In this document: positions 1-12,215 of the stretch, in pieces
Layout: each line of letters begins with the position of its first letter
Position numbering within the stretch: the first letter of the stretch is position 1
DNA from: Siphlonurus alternatus
Taxonomy: Eukaryota; Arthropoda; Insecta; Ephemeroptera; Siphlonuridae
Length of the DNA stretch: 64,000 nt
Reading direction: 5' to 3'
NCBI GenBank assembly: GCA_949825025.1
Contig: OX463788.1
Coordinates: 25,004,069-25,068,068 of the forward strand
Program-made: the position numbers and the translations under genes
The notes under the pieces: model-generated
Database searches by the model: none
Seen by the model: only the letters and a program-made list of their open reading frames with translations
Told to the model about the DNA's origin: nothing

Positions 1-152
1 AAAATGTAAATTTCACTTTCCTCCGACTCCCCGTTCCTTCCATACCGCCCGGTCAAAAGTCTACTATGACGTCACATTACTTAAGGTCGCGCGCAAGAAA
101 GCAAGCAAGCAAGTGGCGGCGAGCGCTAAAATCCACGTTTTCGCGTCTTTAA

Positions 153-537
153 GGGTAAGATAACACGAACAATCGATTGTTGGTAGTCCCATTTGATTAA
201 CATGTAAAACTTAGCAACCTCATAATGATTCTGAATTTTTTTTGAGAGACAGTTCTTGGCATTAAAAAAATATGGAGAAAATTTCAAAACAATCGGACGA
301 TCCAATTTTTTTAAATGAATTTTTTAAATTTTCAGTATAGGGCTTTCCCATGGAGACCGAAACTAAAAAATTAATTTAAAAAAATTGGATCGTCCGATTG
401 TTTTGAAATTTTCTCCATATTTTTTTAATGCCAAGAACTGTCTCTCAAAAAAAATTCAGAATCATTATGAGGTTGCTAAGGTTTACATGTTAATCAAATG
501 GGACTAACAACAATCGATTGTTCGTGTTATCTTACCC
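153..537. mobile_element. Palindromic TTAA-flanked MITE (family T, copy 1)
   Basis: The element is a near-perfect inverted repeat with ends GGGTAAGATAACACGAACAA. It is flanked by TTAA at 149-152 and 538-541. The mirror position in the other arm of the giant palindrome (3693-3696) has a single TTAA and no element, so the insertion and its 4-bp target duplication are directly visible. TTAA duplication is the hallmark of the piggyBac superfamily. The terminal GGG is a plausible but not typical piggyBac end. No transposase is encoded. Confidence 0.85.
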
Positions 538-1024
538 TTAAGCCCGCCTAGCAGCCGACAGCAAAGAGATAAAAATTATCCGCCACGGGATAATTTTATC
601 TAAAGAACATTCTGCGTTTGTATCCGCTTTCGGCATTTCTTCATTTTAATTAGGAAATTAAATATCACGATGCAAACTCAAATTTTTTACAGATTTCTTT
701 TGTCAACTGACTTCAAACACATAAAATATTTTATCAAGCATCTAATAACTTTATTGTAGACACACGTATTGGATTGACATATTATATATGTACAGTACAT
801 ACGATTTATATTATGTATATGGTATTTCAACAGTATTTTAATTACCTATGATTTTAGCCGCAGCCTTACATTATATAATTATAAAATCACGGCAAACACG
901 CAACTAAAACTGTTATTATTTTGTGCATGATCGCTATTTATTTATTTTCTTTGACATTTGTCTTTAAGTTATATAAATATGCAGCATATATAGTGATTAT
1001 TCGATATTACCATTATTAATTATT

Positions 1025-1545
1025 ATTACAATATACTTTATTTTATTTTATTTTATTTTTTATTACAAACAACTGGTTGTACAGGACAACATGGTTCACG
1101 TCAAGTACGTCAACATATATTTCAATAAACAAAAATTATATACACAAAAAAACATAATATACAAACCCAATCATTTAATACCATCATAATAGAATTAAAT
1201 AAAAAACAAACAAACAAAAATAATTGCATATAATAATAAGACAACTATAAATTTATATTTAAGACATTCTCAGACATTTTATTACTTAAAAATTCTTTAA
1301 CAGAGTAAAATTCCTTGTCTATTAGTACATTCTTAAGTCTTTTTTTAAACAATAAAGTGTCATCTATACTTCTCAAACAGTTTGGTAAAAAATCATACAA
1401 TTTTGCCGTTTGATAAAATGAACTTTTTTCAAGCAAACTTGACTTATGTTCCTCCACACATACTTTATCTTTATTCCTTGTGTTATAAGAATGAATATCA
1501 CAATTTTGAGTATAGATTTCTGGATGCTTACGTCTATATACACAA
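1025..1545 (-). mobile_element. LINE-A 3' fragment (minus orientation)
   Basis: This is the 3' end of a non-LTR retrotransposon. The reverse strand encodes a C-terminal segment (codons within 1245-1540) with SLLEKSSFYQTAKLYDFLP and FYSVKEFLSNK, closely matching the end of the copy at 7915-9906. The 3' UTR includes the family phrase for TTGTCCTGTACAACC near 1075-1095 and ends in an A-rich (TAAAA)n tail at about 1035-1065. It is heavily 5'-truncated and lies in only one arm of the giant palindrome. Confidence 0.85.
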
Positions 1546-1583
1546 CAGTTAAATTATTAAATTATTATATTTAGTCTAACATA

Positions 1584-1763
1584 CAGGCGCGGATCCAGGG
1601 GGGGGGGGGGCTGGGGGGGCTGCAGCCCCCCCCCCGAAATTTTGGATTTAACATGGGCAATATAGGCATTTCCCCCACTCCAATTTTTTTTTTTAACATT
1701 GGCCTTATGGAGGCAGACCCCCCCCCCCCCCCCCCCCGAAATTTTTTTCTGGATCCGCGCCTG
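1584..1763. mobile_element. hAT-like MITE with 8-bp target duplication
   Basis: The 15-bp terminal inverted repeats CAGGCGCGGATCCAG are perfect. The element is flanked by exact 8-bp direct repeats CTAACATA at 1576-1583 and 1764-1771. An 8-bp duplication and CAG...CTG ends are characteristic of the hAT superfamily. Inside each end are long G or C homopolymer runs (about 1598-1640 and 1718-1738), which could form quadruplexes or be sequencing-unstable. There is no coding capacity, so it is a non-autonomous derivative. Confidence 0.88.
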
Positions 1764-3959
1764 CTAACATACATATAAGGCATTATATCTTTTATTGCAC
1801 TCATTATACGCTTGCTATTATGCATATACGGAAATTTATAAATAATTATGTGATTCAATTAACTAAAGGTGCAGTGATAACAATCTGAGAGATAACGTGG
1901 AGGAGGCGAAGTTACTGAATGCTGATGCAAAACAAATTTTTACAAAACTGAGCTGAAAAAATCTCCCTACATTCTTGCTCCCGTATGTGTGCGGCCGGAA
2001 CTGTCCGCTGACACTGAAAGCCAGAGTAAGCCCACACGTGTCTATAAAGAAACAAAACTTTGCAATTATAAATAATTATATATTTTTGCCTCAAAATCGA
2101 ATTAAAAATTTGTTCATTATTTGTATTTATAATAATTTGTAAAATCTAAAATCATTGAACCGATTGAACATACAGTACTATACTTTATATTATACATTTA
2201 TATAGTCTACGACTAAATAACAGTTAACATTATAATATATTAATACTATACAAATACTTTATTATATAATGTTAATTGTTATTTAGACGAAATATAATAT
2301 AGTATAGTACGCACTGTACGTTCAATCGGTTCAATGATCTTAGATTTTACATATTATTATAAATACAAATAATGAACAAATTTTTAAATCGATTTTGAGG
2401 CAAAAATATATTATATAATTATTCATAATTGCAAAGTTTTGTTTCTTTATAGACACGTGGGCTTACTCTGGCTTTCAGTGTCAGCGGACAGTTCCGGCCG
2501 CACACATAAGGGAGCAAGAATGTAGGGAGATTTTTTCAGTTCAGTGTTGTGAAAATTTGTTTCGCATCAGCATTCAATACCGTCGCCTCCAAGTACTTGG
2601 AGTTGCACGTTGTCTCTGAGATTGTTATCACTGCACTTTTAGTTAATTAAATCACATAATTTTTTTATAAATTTCCGTATATGCATAATAGCAAGCGTAA
2701 TGAGTTCAAGAAAATATAAAAAGCCTTATATGTTTGAACCAACTTGCAGCGCAGATGATCCCCGTCGATTGAATCGCGGTAAATATTCTGGTGCCCGAGT
2801 CTGCTCTGCTGTGCTAGAATTACGCTGGAATTACGTACTAGAATTAAATTACAGAAACCCTAATATTATTAGTATTCTTACTTTGAGCTCTGAATATAAA
2901 TAAAGCTTTTATGTTATATTATTTTAACCCAAAGGGAAACAAACTTTCCATCTATACATTTGGACCGGGAACACCTTTATATATTATATATAAATACATA
3001 TATATATTACAATGACACTGACTATTAACAAAAAGAATTAAAAGCAGAACTGGTGTGATAAATTATGCATGGGGCAGCCTCTAAGTTGAAGATTAATTAT
3101 ATATAATTATTAATAATTATTTCGTGATTATTATAAAAAATATGATAATTTAAAGTATATTGTATTAATAATTAATAATGGTAATATCGAATAATCACTA
3201 TATGCTGCATATTTATAAAACTTAAATGCAAACGTCGAAAAAAGTAATTAAATAGCGATAATGCACAAAATGAAAACAGTTTTAGTTGCGTGTTTGCCGT
3301 GATTTTATAATTATATATAAATTTATATAATGTAAGGCTGCGGCCAAAATCATAGGTAATTAAAATACTGTTGAAATACCATATACATAATATAAATCGT
3401 ATGTACTGTGTATATAATATATAATATTATATACACAATATTGTGTGTATAATATGTCAATCCAATTCGTGTGTCTACAATAAAGTTATTAGATGCTTGA
3501 TAAAATATTTTATGTGTTTGAAGTCAGTTGACAAAAGAAATCTGTAAAAAATTTGAGTTTGCATCGTGATATTTAATTTCCTAATTAAAATGAAGAAATG
3601 CCGAAAGCGGATACAAACGCAGAATGTTCTTTAGATAAAATTATCCCGTGGCGGATAATTTTTATCTCTTTGCTGTCGGCTGCTAGGCGGGCTTAAAGAC
3701 GCGAAAACGTGGATTTTAGCGCTCGCCGCCACTTGCTTGCTTGCTTTCTTGCGCGCGACCTTAAGTAATGTGACGTCATAGTAGACTTTTGACCGGGCGG
3801 TATGGAAGGAACGGGGAGTCGGAGGAAAGTGAAATTTACATTTTTGGAAAGAAGATTTTTTGGTGAATTTTTTATTTTGAAAAGTCACACCCCCTTTAAT
3901 AAACATAAGTCGACACAAGCTGGCCTTATTCTTTAGGCTCAGTGGTTGCAACGTGTATA

Positions 3960-6900
3960 TATAGAGTAACTATATATCTGTAATATATAAACTATCTATA
4001 TATATACATACACCTTGAGCATTGAATACACGAGAACCTGAAGGACAGCTGAAAGCAACGACTGTATAAACTATAAAGTTCTTGAGCTGAAGGAGATCTG
4101 ATCATCGCTATTTATAACGTGACTGCCTCCGCCGGTTTTCAACCACCTACAAAAAGTAGCACAGAATTCGTTGGGATTTGGGAAACGTTCAAAACGTCAC
4201 ATAAAATAATATATTATACATATATATTTTTTTTCATACTGCTTTTTTTAATATTATTGTATCTGTTTATATATTCAGAAAAAAACAAACAAATATATAT
4301 TTATATATATCAAAATACACAACAATAAAATTTGTAAAGTAAAACCCAAGAGTTTGTAAAATTTCCAATATAATTATGTCAATTAATTTAATTTCAAAGT
4401 AAAATGTAACAGTCTGCAAAAGAGATGGCCTACTTTTAGTAATATTTAACACTAATTTAACAAATGTTTTCCAGCTTAGTTTTTTGTCAGTTATATCGAT
4501 CAACACTGGTCCGATTATGTATTGTGCTAGCATTCTTCTTTGTTTATCGGGACAATTTGAAGTTCTTATGACGATGTTATGGAACTTATGGATATGGATA
4601 TTCTGTAATATTATGCCACCATTATTTTGTTAAATGCTCATAATGACTGAATTGTTTATTATAATTACCTAATAAGCTGCTGTCCCATAACATTATTATT
4701 TATTTTTTAAATTGAAACTTTGGTGGACGAATAAATACTTTCTTCAATGGAAATTATTAAATTTCCAGAAAAATTAATATAATATATTGTGATGTAGCAT
4801 GAGTTGATTTGAACTTGCATTTTGACCTACTTTGTTGTGTTGTACAAAATTGAGCAGTCATATTACATAATATATAAATATGTTACAGCATTATACAGTG
4901 AAATTGTAATTTTTAGACTGAATAATGTGAAACACGAGTCATTAGCAGAGGTGTTATCAAGAGAGAGAAGAGGAAAAAAGAAGTGAAGGACCCAGCCAAA
5001 GTTCATGGATTAGGGAGTGCATGTTTTTTATATATACCTTCCTGCAACAATTTCTTATTTCATAGCCTCATCCCCTCCCCTGAAAGTGCTGCACTAATGC
5101 AAAATTTAATTAAAATTTTATTGCATTTTTTCCAAATTGTCGCTATATTTTTGAGATTTCTGAGTGATGTGCCAGTGGACTTAGTGTTTCAAGTTAATTA
5201 CTGTAATCGAAATATATACTGAGATAAAATATGGTCTGATAGATGTTTCCTAAATTGCGAATTACAATTTAATGATCTCACTGTCAGTTACATCCAGAGT
5301 TACAAGTTATTTTGAAAATTTAATGAAATAAATTGTAAAATTGTAAGGATATTCTAAAACTGAATCGCTTATATATGATTTGGGCAAATTCAAGGAGGGC
5401 GATTTTCTCACAACAGCTCCATTTCCGATTTCTGCTCATCGTTCATAAGGCTTCATGTTAAACTTCAACCTCGTGTAGTTTACATAAAAAAATGGTCAGA
5501 CAGATCTACTTCAAAAATATTATGCTCTGAAAGCTAGTCCCCTGCAAATAAGTTTTATTAAAATCAAGAGACCCAGTTCCCAAGATCCCAATCAACTATA
5601 ACCTGTATTCTTAATAGATTAATAAAGACGAAGTGGGGAGGGGGGGGGGGGGGCTTAACATTCATTTTGATCATTGTATATATATTGAGATTCATGTGTT
5701 TTATGACGTTTTATTAAAATGATTTCATTTAAAAGAAAAAAATCAAAATCACTAAATAGATGATATAAGTTTTGCATTGTCTAGTTGATTGTTTTCTGAT
5801 TGATAATTTTATATTTCCTGTTCCACTATTCCATTGCTTTCCTTCCTAGTAATATATTTACTACAGGTCAACGTGCTCTGCAGGTATGAAAAAATTTGAC
5901 GACCTCATTTTTTTAAACAAATTAAGGAGAGTGCATAATAAATATCCCAACCATAGAAACCATATTAAAATACATTATTCAGTTATTCACTATATGCATG
6001 GTTTTATTATCATAAATATTTGGTGAAATTTAGTCTGTTTTCTTGAAGGTGGCTTATAAAATGTAGTCAATGTATTGTACATATATTATACTATTTTAAA
6101 ACTGTCATATATTTTATATAACGATGCATAATCTTGACATCAAAATCCAAATTTAGACCGAAGACGAAAAAGAGTACAAAACTATAATTTGACGCATCGC
6201 AGTATGTGCCAAACCCGAAATGAACTTAAAACCTCGGCTTTTGATGAATTTTTGTTGCAGCTTTGGCTCAAATTTAGATTTTTTTGTGTCAACATAATAA
6301 GTACATGTGTCGTGTACTCTTTAATTAAAGACTTTAAATTTTGTACAATTTGCACAATGCTATAAATTAAAATGCATACCTCAACTGATTTTGTATACAT
6401 GCTTATTTTTATTTTTTGCTTATTTAACTTTTTGCTTCCACAATAATTTTTTTTAAAAAAAAAACTGTCCTATTGTGATTTATAAAGCATACCTTCTCCA
6501 TAAAAAAATGTTTAAATGTATTAGTTTTAACAATACTAAATTAACAAATATATTAATTTAAATTTAATTTAAATTTGTTTATTCAGAAAAACAGATATTT
6601 TGTATGATATTTTGCATAGAATTAATTGTACAATAAAAACCAACCCAGTAAACACAGGGTGTCTGAATAAATCCAAAAATTCTACTGTTGTCTGGTACGT
6701 AATTTTTTTTTTTTAATTTTTTTATTAACTGCAATTATACAAACATGCAGGAAGTAATGAAATTTATTTTGCTCTTTTAGATTTTTTGTTTTGTTTTCAG
6801 ATCACCTTGAGAATACAATATAATTAATTACATTTTGCACGATTAGCTTTTTTCTGAGAATCTATGCAAAGACCTTGAAAAAATACAAATTACTTTTGAA

Positions 6901-7910
6901 ACATTAATTATATGTCCAGTTTTGTGTGCAGTAGATTTAATTGAACATGTTATATCAATGGATCACTCGATGCACCTAGCTGTAGCACAACAAACTGCTG
7001 GGCCAGAATAAATAGGTCTAAATGAACAAAGAGAATAAGCCGAGAAAGTTGGTAGCGTATTGACGGTGACGATGAAAAGAAGAAGAACCAACCTTTTCAA
7101 CTTTCGAACTGTTGACAACTTGTAATTAATAGATTGATTGGTGCAAATATACATTTTAATGTTTGCTTAACTTGCATACCACTTAATAGTTTGAAAATAT
7201 TGTCAATTTTTATAAATTTTGTTTCAAATAATAGTATAGTAATAGTACTAATAGTACAATACAGTTATAATATATCATACCGTACAGCATAATATGTTAG
7301 TACATAATATAATAATAATATACATTACATCATGCATGGTTACATAAAATTTGTGCTTCAGCACACTCAAATATAAACAATAATTATTCATTTGGAGCCT
7401 AAAACGAATCTGCTTGTGAATATATATCGGAAATAATAATATACTCTGTGTCTATATATATATATATATATATATTATACTAGTCTGCATATATTATATC
7501 CATACGTGACTTATTTTTTGAAAGTTACACACTGCGCTCATAAGTGTTAAACTTTTCATTAGCAAAATTAATCAAATATAGGTATGTAGAACTAGATCAA
7601 AGCGTGGAAACTACAAAGTTATATACCCGATACGATTGTTTGAGTGTACTCTCTTATTAAGTGGCATAACTATAGCTATAGGTGACCTGGTCTGGACTTG
7701 TAGGTATTACGAGTGAGACAGAGAGACTAGAGGGAGTGAAGCAGAGAGCACGCAGTATTCCATTTTTCCTTAATTAGATGCAATGTAGTGCATATACGAA
7801 TTTATATATATAAGTATATGTCAGTCAATGTTAATACAACTAATATAGATATAATGAAGCTATAATAATATAAATATAAATATATATAAATTTATAAATA
7901 TATAAATATA
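3960..7910. other. Gene-free AT-rich stretch
   Basis: I see no gene here. Reading frames are short, AT-driven and lack recognisable motifs. Notable simple sequence: a G-run at about 5637-5655 and an AT dinucleotide run at about 7453-7474. The segment 7836-7875 resembles 11901-12185 and is discussed with the elements at 7915 and 11912. Confidence 0.6.
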
Positions 7911-7914
7911 AATG

Positions 7915-9906
7915 TAGTCTTTCCAAAAGTAATAATAGCAATAATTGTATTCCAGAAATTTTGGTTGATGGATCATTGATAACATCTCCTGTCGAAATAA
8001 GTAACATTTTCAACAACTATTTTGTTACAACCATTGAAAATTTAATTTTTGAAAATTTCCCCAAGAATAAAAATATGGAAACGAATAAAAAAATATATAA
8101 TCAATTAGAAACTGAACATCAATTTAAATTTCAAATCATTGATCATTTGAAAATGTTACAACATATCAATAACCTACCAAACAAAAATGCAGCAGGTCCA
8201 GATGAGATACCATATACTGTCATAAAATACTGTAAAAATTTGTTGGTAGTTCCTCTTACATCTCTCATCAATAATTCCATTGCAGAAGGAATATTCCCTA
8301 ACATCTTAAAAATGTCACTTGTTAACCCATATTTTAAAGAAGGTGATAAAAAATTAATAAATAATTATAGAGGTATAACAAATTCATCAGTTTATTCCAA
8401 GTTATTTAAGAGTGTTTTAGATGAACAATTAACAAATTATAGAATGGAAAATGGCCTTGTTGCAAAATGTGAACACGGTTTTGTAAAGAACAGATCCACA
8501 ACTACTGCCGCTTTTGATCTATTAAGTGCAGTATACTCAGCCATTGATAATAAAAAATTTTGTGTTGCTATATTTTTCGATTTATCGAAAGCATTTGACT
8601 CCATAAATAAAAATATTGTAATTAATAAACTGAAAAATATTGGGGGTGATGATAATAGTTTAAAATTTACTGAATCTTATCTCTAGCTCTGACAGACAAC
8701 AGTATGTACAAGTTAAGTGTACAACAGAATATCAAGAAGAAAAAATAATATCTGGCATCCTACCCCTAACACTAGGGGTGCCACAAGGGGGAAAAATTTC
8801 TCCTAGTTTGTTCAGTATCGGAACTAATGATCTTTCTAAAAATGTATCAAATGCTAAAATAATAAAATACGCAGATGATACTACAGCAATTATTGTTGCT
8901 GATACAGAAGAGGAATTAAAACTTATGTAAAGAAAACTTTATCTGATATAAAAATCTGGTGTGATAATAATGAACTGGTATTAAATGAAAAAAAAAAACA
9001 GCTTTTATACAATTTCACTCACACAGAAATATTCAACATTATAGCTATTTACTTAAACTCAATTCACTGACTATTAGTAGAGTCGAGCATATTAAATTCT
9101 TGGGTTTTAATATTCATGAATGTTTAAACTGGAAAACACATATAGATAATGTTTTAAAAAAAATTAACTCAGCAAACTTTGTACTGTACTCAATTAGGGA
9201 CCACGTTTCAATTGATTCATTATTCTCAATTTATTATGCTTATGTATACTCACATTTAACTTATGGACTTATTTTCTTTGGAGCCGATGATCAATCTATT
9301 AGTCGGTTATTTGTAGCTCAGAAACGATCATTAAAGACAATACTTAGATTTAAAAAACGAGATTCTTGTGTATCATATTTTAAAAAATACAATATGCTAA
9401 CATTGCCTTCATTGTACATTTTAAATAGTGCATTGTTTAGAAAACAACATCCTGAACTATATGATCATAATCAACGTTCGTATGAAACAAGAAACAAAAC
9501 CAAAACAGTAGTTGTTAATCACAAATCAGCTTTATTAGAAAAAAGTCCATTATATCAGTCTGCAAATTTTTTTGATTTTTTGCCTGCATGTATTAGAATT
9601 ATTGAAAGTGATAAATTATTTAAGGCAAAATTGAAATCAGTATTGATAAAAAAAGAGTTATATTCAATAAAAATGTTTTTCTCTAATAAGTTGTCCGAAA
9701 ATTGTCTTGTAGAGTGATTGTAATAACATGTTGTATTTCAGAAACTAAGAAGTTGTGATTCATAATGTTTGATTTTTATTTAGATGAGATAAATATATAA
9801 ATTAAACTTTCTTACTTTATTTGTAGGGTTAAAATAATTTATTGAAATGACGTGATATATGTTGTAATGTACAACCAATTTATCAGAATAAAATTATTAT
9901 TATTAT
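7915..9906 (+). mobile_element. LINE-A copy, reverse transcriptase plus 3' end, frameshifted
   Basis: This is a 5'-truncated non-LTR retrotransposon of the CR1/Jockey-like group. The first frame (7961-8686) carries AAGPDEIPYTVIKYC, NNYRGITNSS, CEHGFVKNRSTTTAAFD and FFDLSKAFDSINK, which are RT fingers and palm motifs. After a frameshift come GVPQGGKISPSLFS and the catalytic box KYADDTTAII near 8870. A second frameshift near 8930 leads to the C-terminal region (9100-9717) with SIYYAYVYSHLTYGLIFFG. The 3' UTR ends in (TTA)n at about 9893-9906. The frameshifts mean it is dead. The related sequence at 12145-12215 looks like the site without the insertion. Confidence 0.93.
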
Positions 9907-10089
9907 TTATGAACAATATTGAGGAAAGAACTTTGCTCGAATACCCAGTAAACAGAAGAATAAAAAAAAAATATATTTTGGACCAATGCATTAACACTTT
10001 CAGCACTGGGCCAATACTTGACCGACAGAGTTGTATTTACTGGGCAGCGATCAAGAGTATGGGAGTGATTAATGGATTAATCCATAGTA

Positions 10090-10644
10090 CAGAGATGTTC
10101 TAGTAAAAGCAGGTAACAAAAAAGAGCATTGTAATAAACAGAGTACAAAGTTCAACTCATCCTTCCGTCTTATTACAGTGCTCGGCTGCAATCTTGTTTA
10201 TAAATAATAATACATAATACTAAAGGACTTTATTTAAAAAAAAAGGCGTAGTCAGAACTAAAAAATTCTATCAACTAAACCCAGTGGGCATAATACATAA
10301 AGTGCAATAAACTGAGACAAAAATCAAATAATTAATAATATTAATATATATTATACCATTAAAAATTTTAATAAACGAAGTAAATTTAAGCAAAATGCAA
10401 AAATGATTTAATAATATACAAAATGCACGCGTTTCAATGCCTTTATCGGCCTATCTCTTTCTTTTCAGAATGTTAGATTTTCTTTCGACACAGAGGGAGA
10501 AGATAGGCTAAGCGATAAGCCAGGCGTGCATTTTTGATAAAAGTAACACTGGCCGAGCGCTCTGATAAGACTAAAGAAAGAGTTGAACTTTGTACCGTCT
10601 ATTACAGTGCTCTTTTTTTGCCTGCTTTTACTAGAACATCTCTG
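10090..10644. mobile_element. Palindromic element with TA-flanked ends
   Basis: The outer ~110 bases are mirrored at the other end. The terminal inverted repeat begins CAGAGATGTTCTAGTAAAAG. It is flanked by TA at 10088-10089 and 10645-10646, suggesting a Tc1/mariner-type non-autonomous element, although the GTAC context makes the exact border ambiguous. The middle (about 10200-10530) is not mirrored and encodes nothing recognisable. A short CCCAGTAAA inverted pair at about 9950-10047 precedes it and may be another small element. Confidence 0.7.
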
Positions 10645-10659
10645 TACATACATAGTACC

Positions 10660-11900
10660 ACCACAACTCTAATTCATATATCCATGCTGTAAATTTATTT
10701 TGTTAACTAAACTTACTAGTGAGAAACACCATCATAAAAGTGCCTGCCTATTCTGGCGCGCTAAACACTCAGGTCCACCCCCAAGGTGAGCGAAACAAAA
10801 ACACATCCGACGTCTAGCTCCGACTCCAAAATTATTCAGATTCATAAGAAAAGACAATATATTGCAATACAAATTTTGGTTTAAGTACTGTACACAAATC
10901 AGTCAGATATCAGATTAAATAACATAATGTTATTTATAGAAAATTATTTTAAAACATATAATATGGTCAAATTTTATGTCATTATAATAATTGAATATTA
11001 AAATAGTATTGCTTTAAATTGTCCATGTCCTTCATTAAAACAATTAGTTTCACTAACCCTTGCTCCAAAGTGTAGTTGTGTTGCCTGCATAGTAGGCAAC
11101 TTTTTTTTTATTATAGCATGCTTGACATTTTGCCACGCTGTCAGGGGCTACCTCTAGCTTTCAAGATGGCGGTACCAAAATCTTATAAAAATGTATGTTA
11201 ACAGTATTATATACTGCAGAATCAGTTTATAATGTTTATATATATATGAATAGATAATATAATAAGTTTTGCATCCAACTTTTGATTTGTATTATATATG
11301 ACACCTAGCTGTAGCTAGTCAAAGGCCTAGCTACAGCTACATGTCATTAAAGCATGTTAATGCTTTAATGAACAATAAAGCTTAGTGAATATGTACATGT
11401 ATATTTAAAATGTTTTAGGCCTAGATTAAGTGTGTTTTTGTAAAATTGACATATTATGTTGTTTTTTTTTGTTGAAGATGTACTATATCATGTATCCATA
11501 ATATGGCATTTCTGTATTCTGTATTGGATCCAATAAACAAATCAAATCAAATCAAATGAGTTTCAAATAAAACATTTTATAAAACCTATTCTGAATCTGG
11601 ATTATGAAAATATATATAATTATATATACTACAGAATAGTCTCTGTAGCAGCTTCAACAATGTAACCTGGATTAAACGAACCATCAATAATGCATCTTTA
11701 TAAATGTAAGAATTATTGACTTTGTATTTTTTTTTTTTTTTTCAAACTTTTCTTGAAAACTATAAATAAGCTGACAAGATAGTGAATTATATAATATACA
11801 TAAACTGTGGCCACTAAAATAAATTATTATAATACTGTTTTTAAAGTATTTTGCTCTAAAAAGTCGTCAAATTTACACTCCTATATACATTATTAACATG
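10660..11900. other. Gene-free stretch with a LINE-like A/T tail
   Basis: No gene seen. At 11529-11558 the phrase CCAATAAACAAATCAAATCA looks like the A-rich tail of a retroposon on the + strand, but no associated coding sequence could be read upstream. Confidence 0.5.
11298..11347. repeat. Short perfect-looking hairpin
   Basis: Two ~21-base arms (11298-11318 and 11327-11347) built on CTAGCTGTAGCTAG pair almost fully around a loop of about eight bases. The hairpin is isolated and AT-rich on both sides. Its function is unknown; it could be the relic of a tiny MITE. Confidence 0.6.
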
Positions 11901-11911
11901 TTAATATAACT

Positions 11912-12137
11912 GAGTCGCCGCGGATCAAACGGGTTTATATCCAAGTCCAACTGGAATTTAATTATTACACCAATAAAAAATTTTCATACCACTTTTGAAC
12001 CTGGATTTGAAAAGACAAGTACAGCTAACTTTCCAGGTTCAGAAGTGGTCTGAAATTTTTTTTCTTGATGTAGCTGAGGCTTAAAAATTAAATTACAGTT
12101 GGGCTTGGATATAAACTCGTTTGATCTGCGGCGCCTC
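11912..12137. mobile_element. Palindromic MITE with 4-bp AACT duplication
   Basis: Ends are GAGTCGCCGCGGATC on the left and, reversed, GAGGCGCCGCAGATC on the right, continuing for some 40 bases of mirrored sequence. AACT flanks it at 11908-11911 and 12138-12141. The related segment at 7831-7860 shows the same neighbourhood with one AACT and no element, so the 226-bp insertion is supported by an empty site. The superfamily is not recognised. Confidence 0.75.
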
Positions 12138-12215
12138 AACTAATATAACTATAATGAAGCTATAATAATATAGCTTTATGAATAATATTGAAGAAAGCTT
12201 TGCTTGAATAAAATA

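Larger units (their letters stand above)
1..3843. repeat. Giant imperfect palindrome, arms about 1.9 kb
   Basis: The first ~150 bases recur as the reverse complement at 3690-3843, 541-1020 recurs at about 3157-3692, and 1772-2215 recurs at about 2265-2720; the centre is near 2240. The matching stretches are nearly identical. The arms differ by insertions: a TTAA-flanked element (153-537) and a LINE fragment plus a hAT-like element (1025-1771) are only in the left arm, while 2725-3155 has no partner on the left. The left end is cut by the window edge, so the palindrome may be longer. It has no convincing coding capacity. It could be a long-inverted-repeat (foldback) transposon or a recent inverted duplication. 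Confidence 0.9.

Noticed and set aside
3631..3951. 106-codon frame on the minus strand
   Set aside because: It lies across the arm of the giant palindrome, has a mirror copy at the left edge and shows no domain.
9945..10049. Possible small MITE with CCCAGTAAA ends
   Set aside because: The inverted match is only about a dozen bases, with no clear target duplication; too weak to list as an element.
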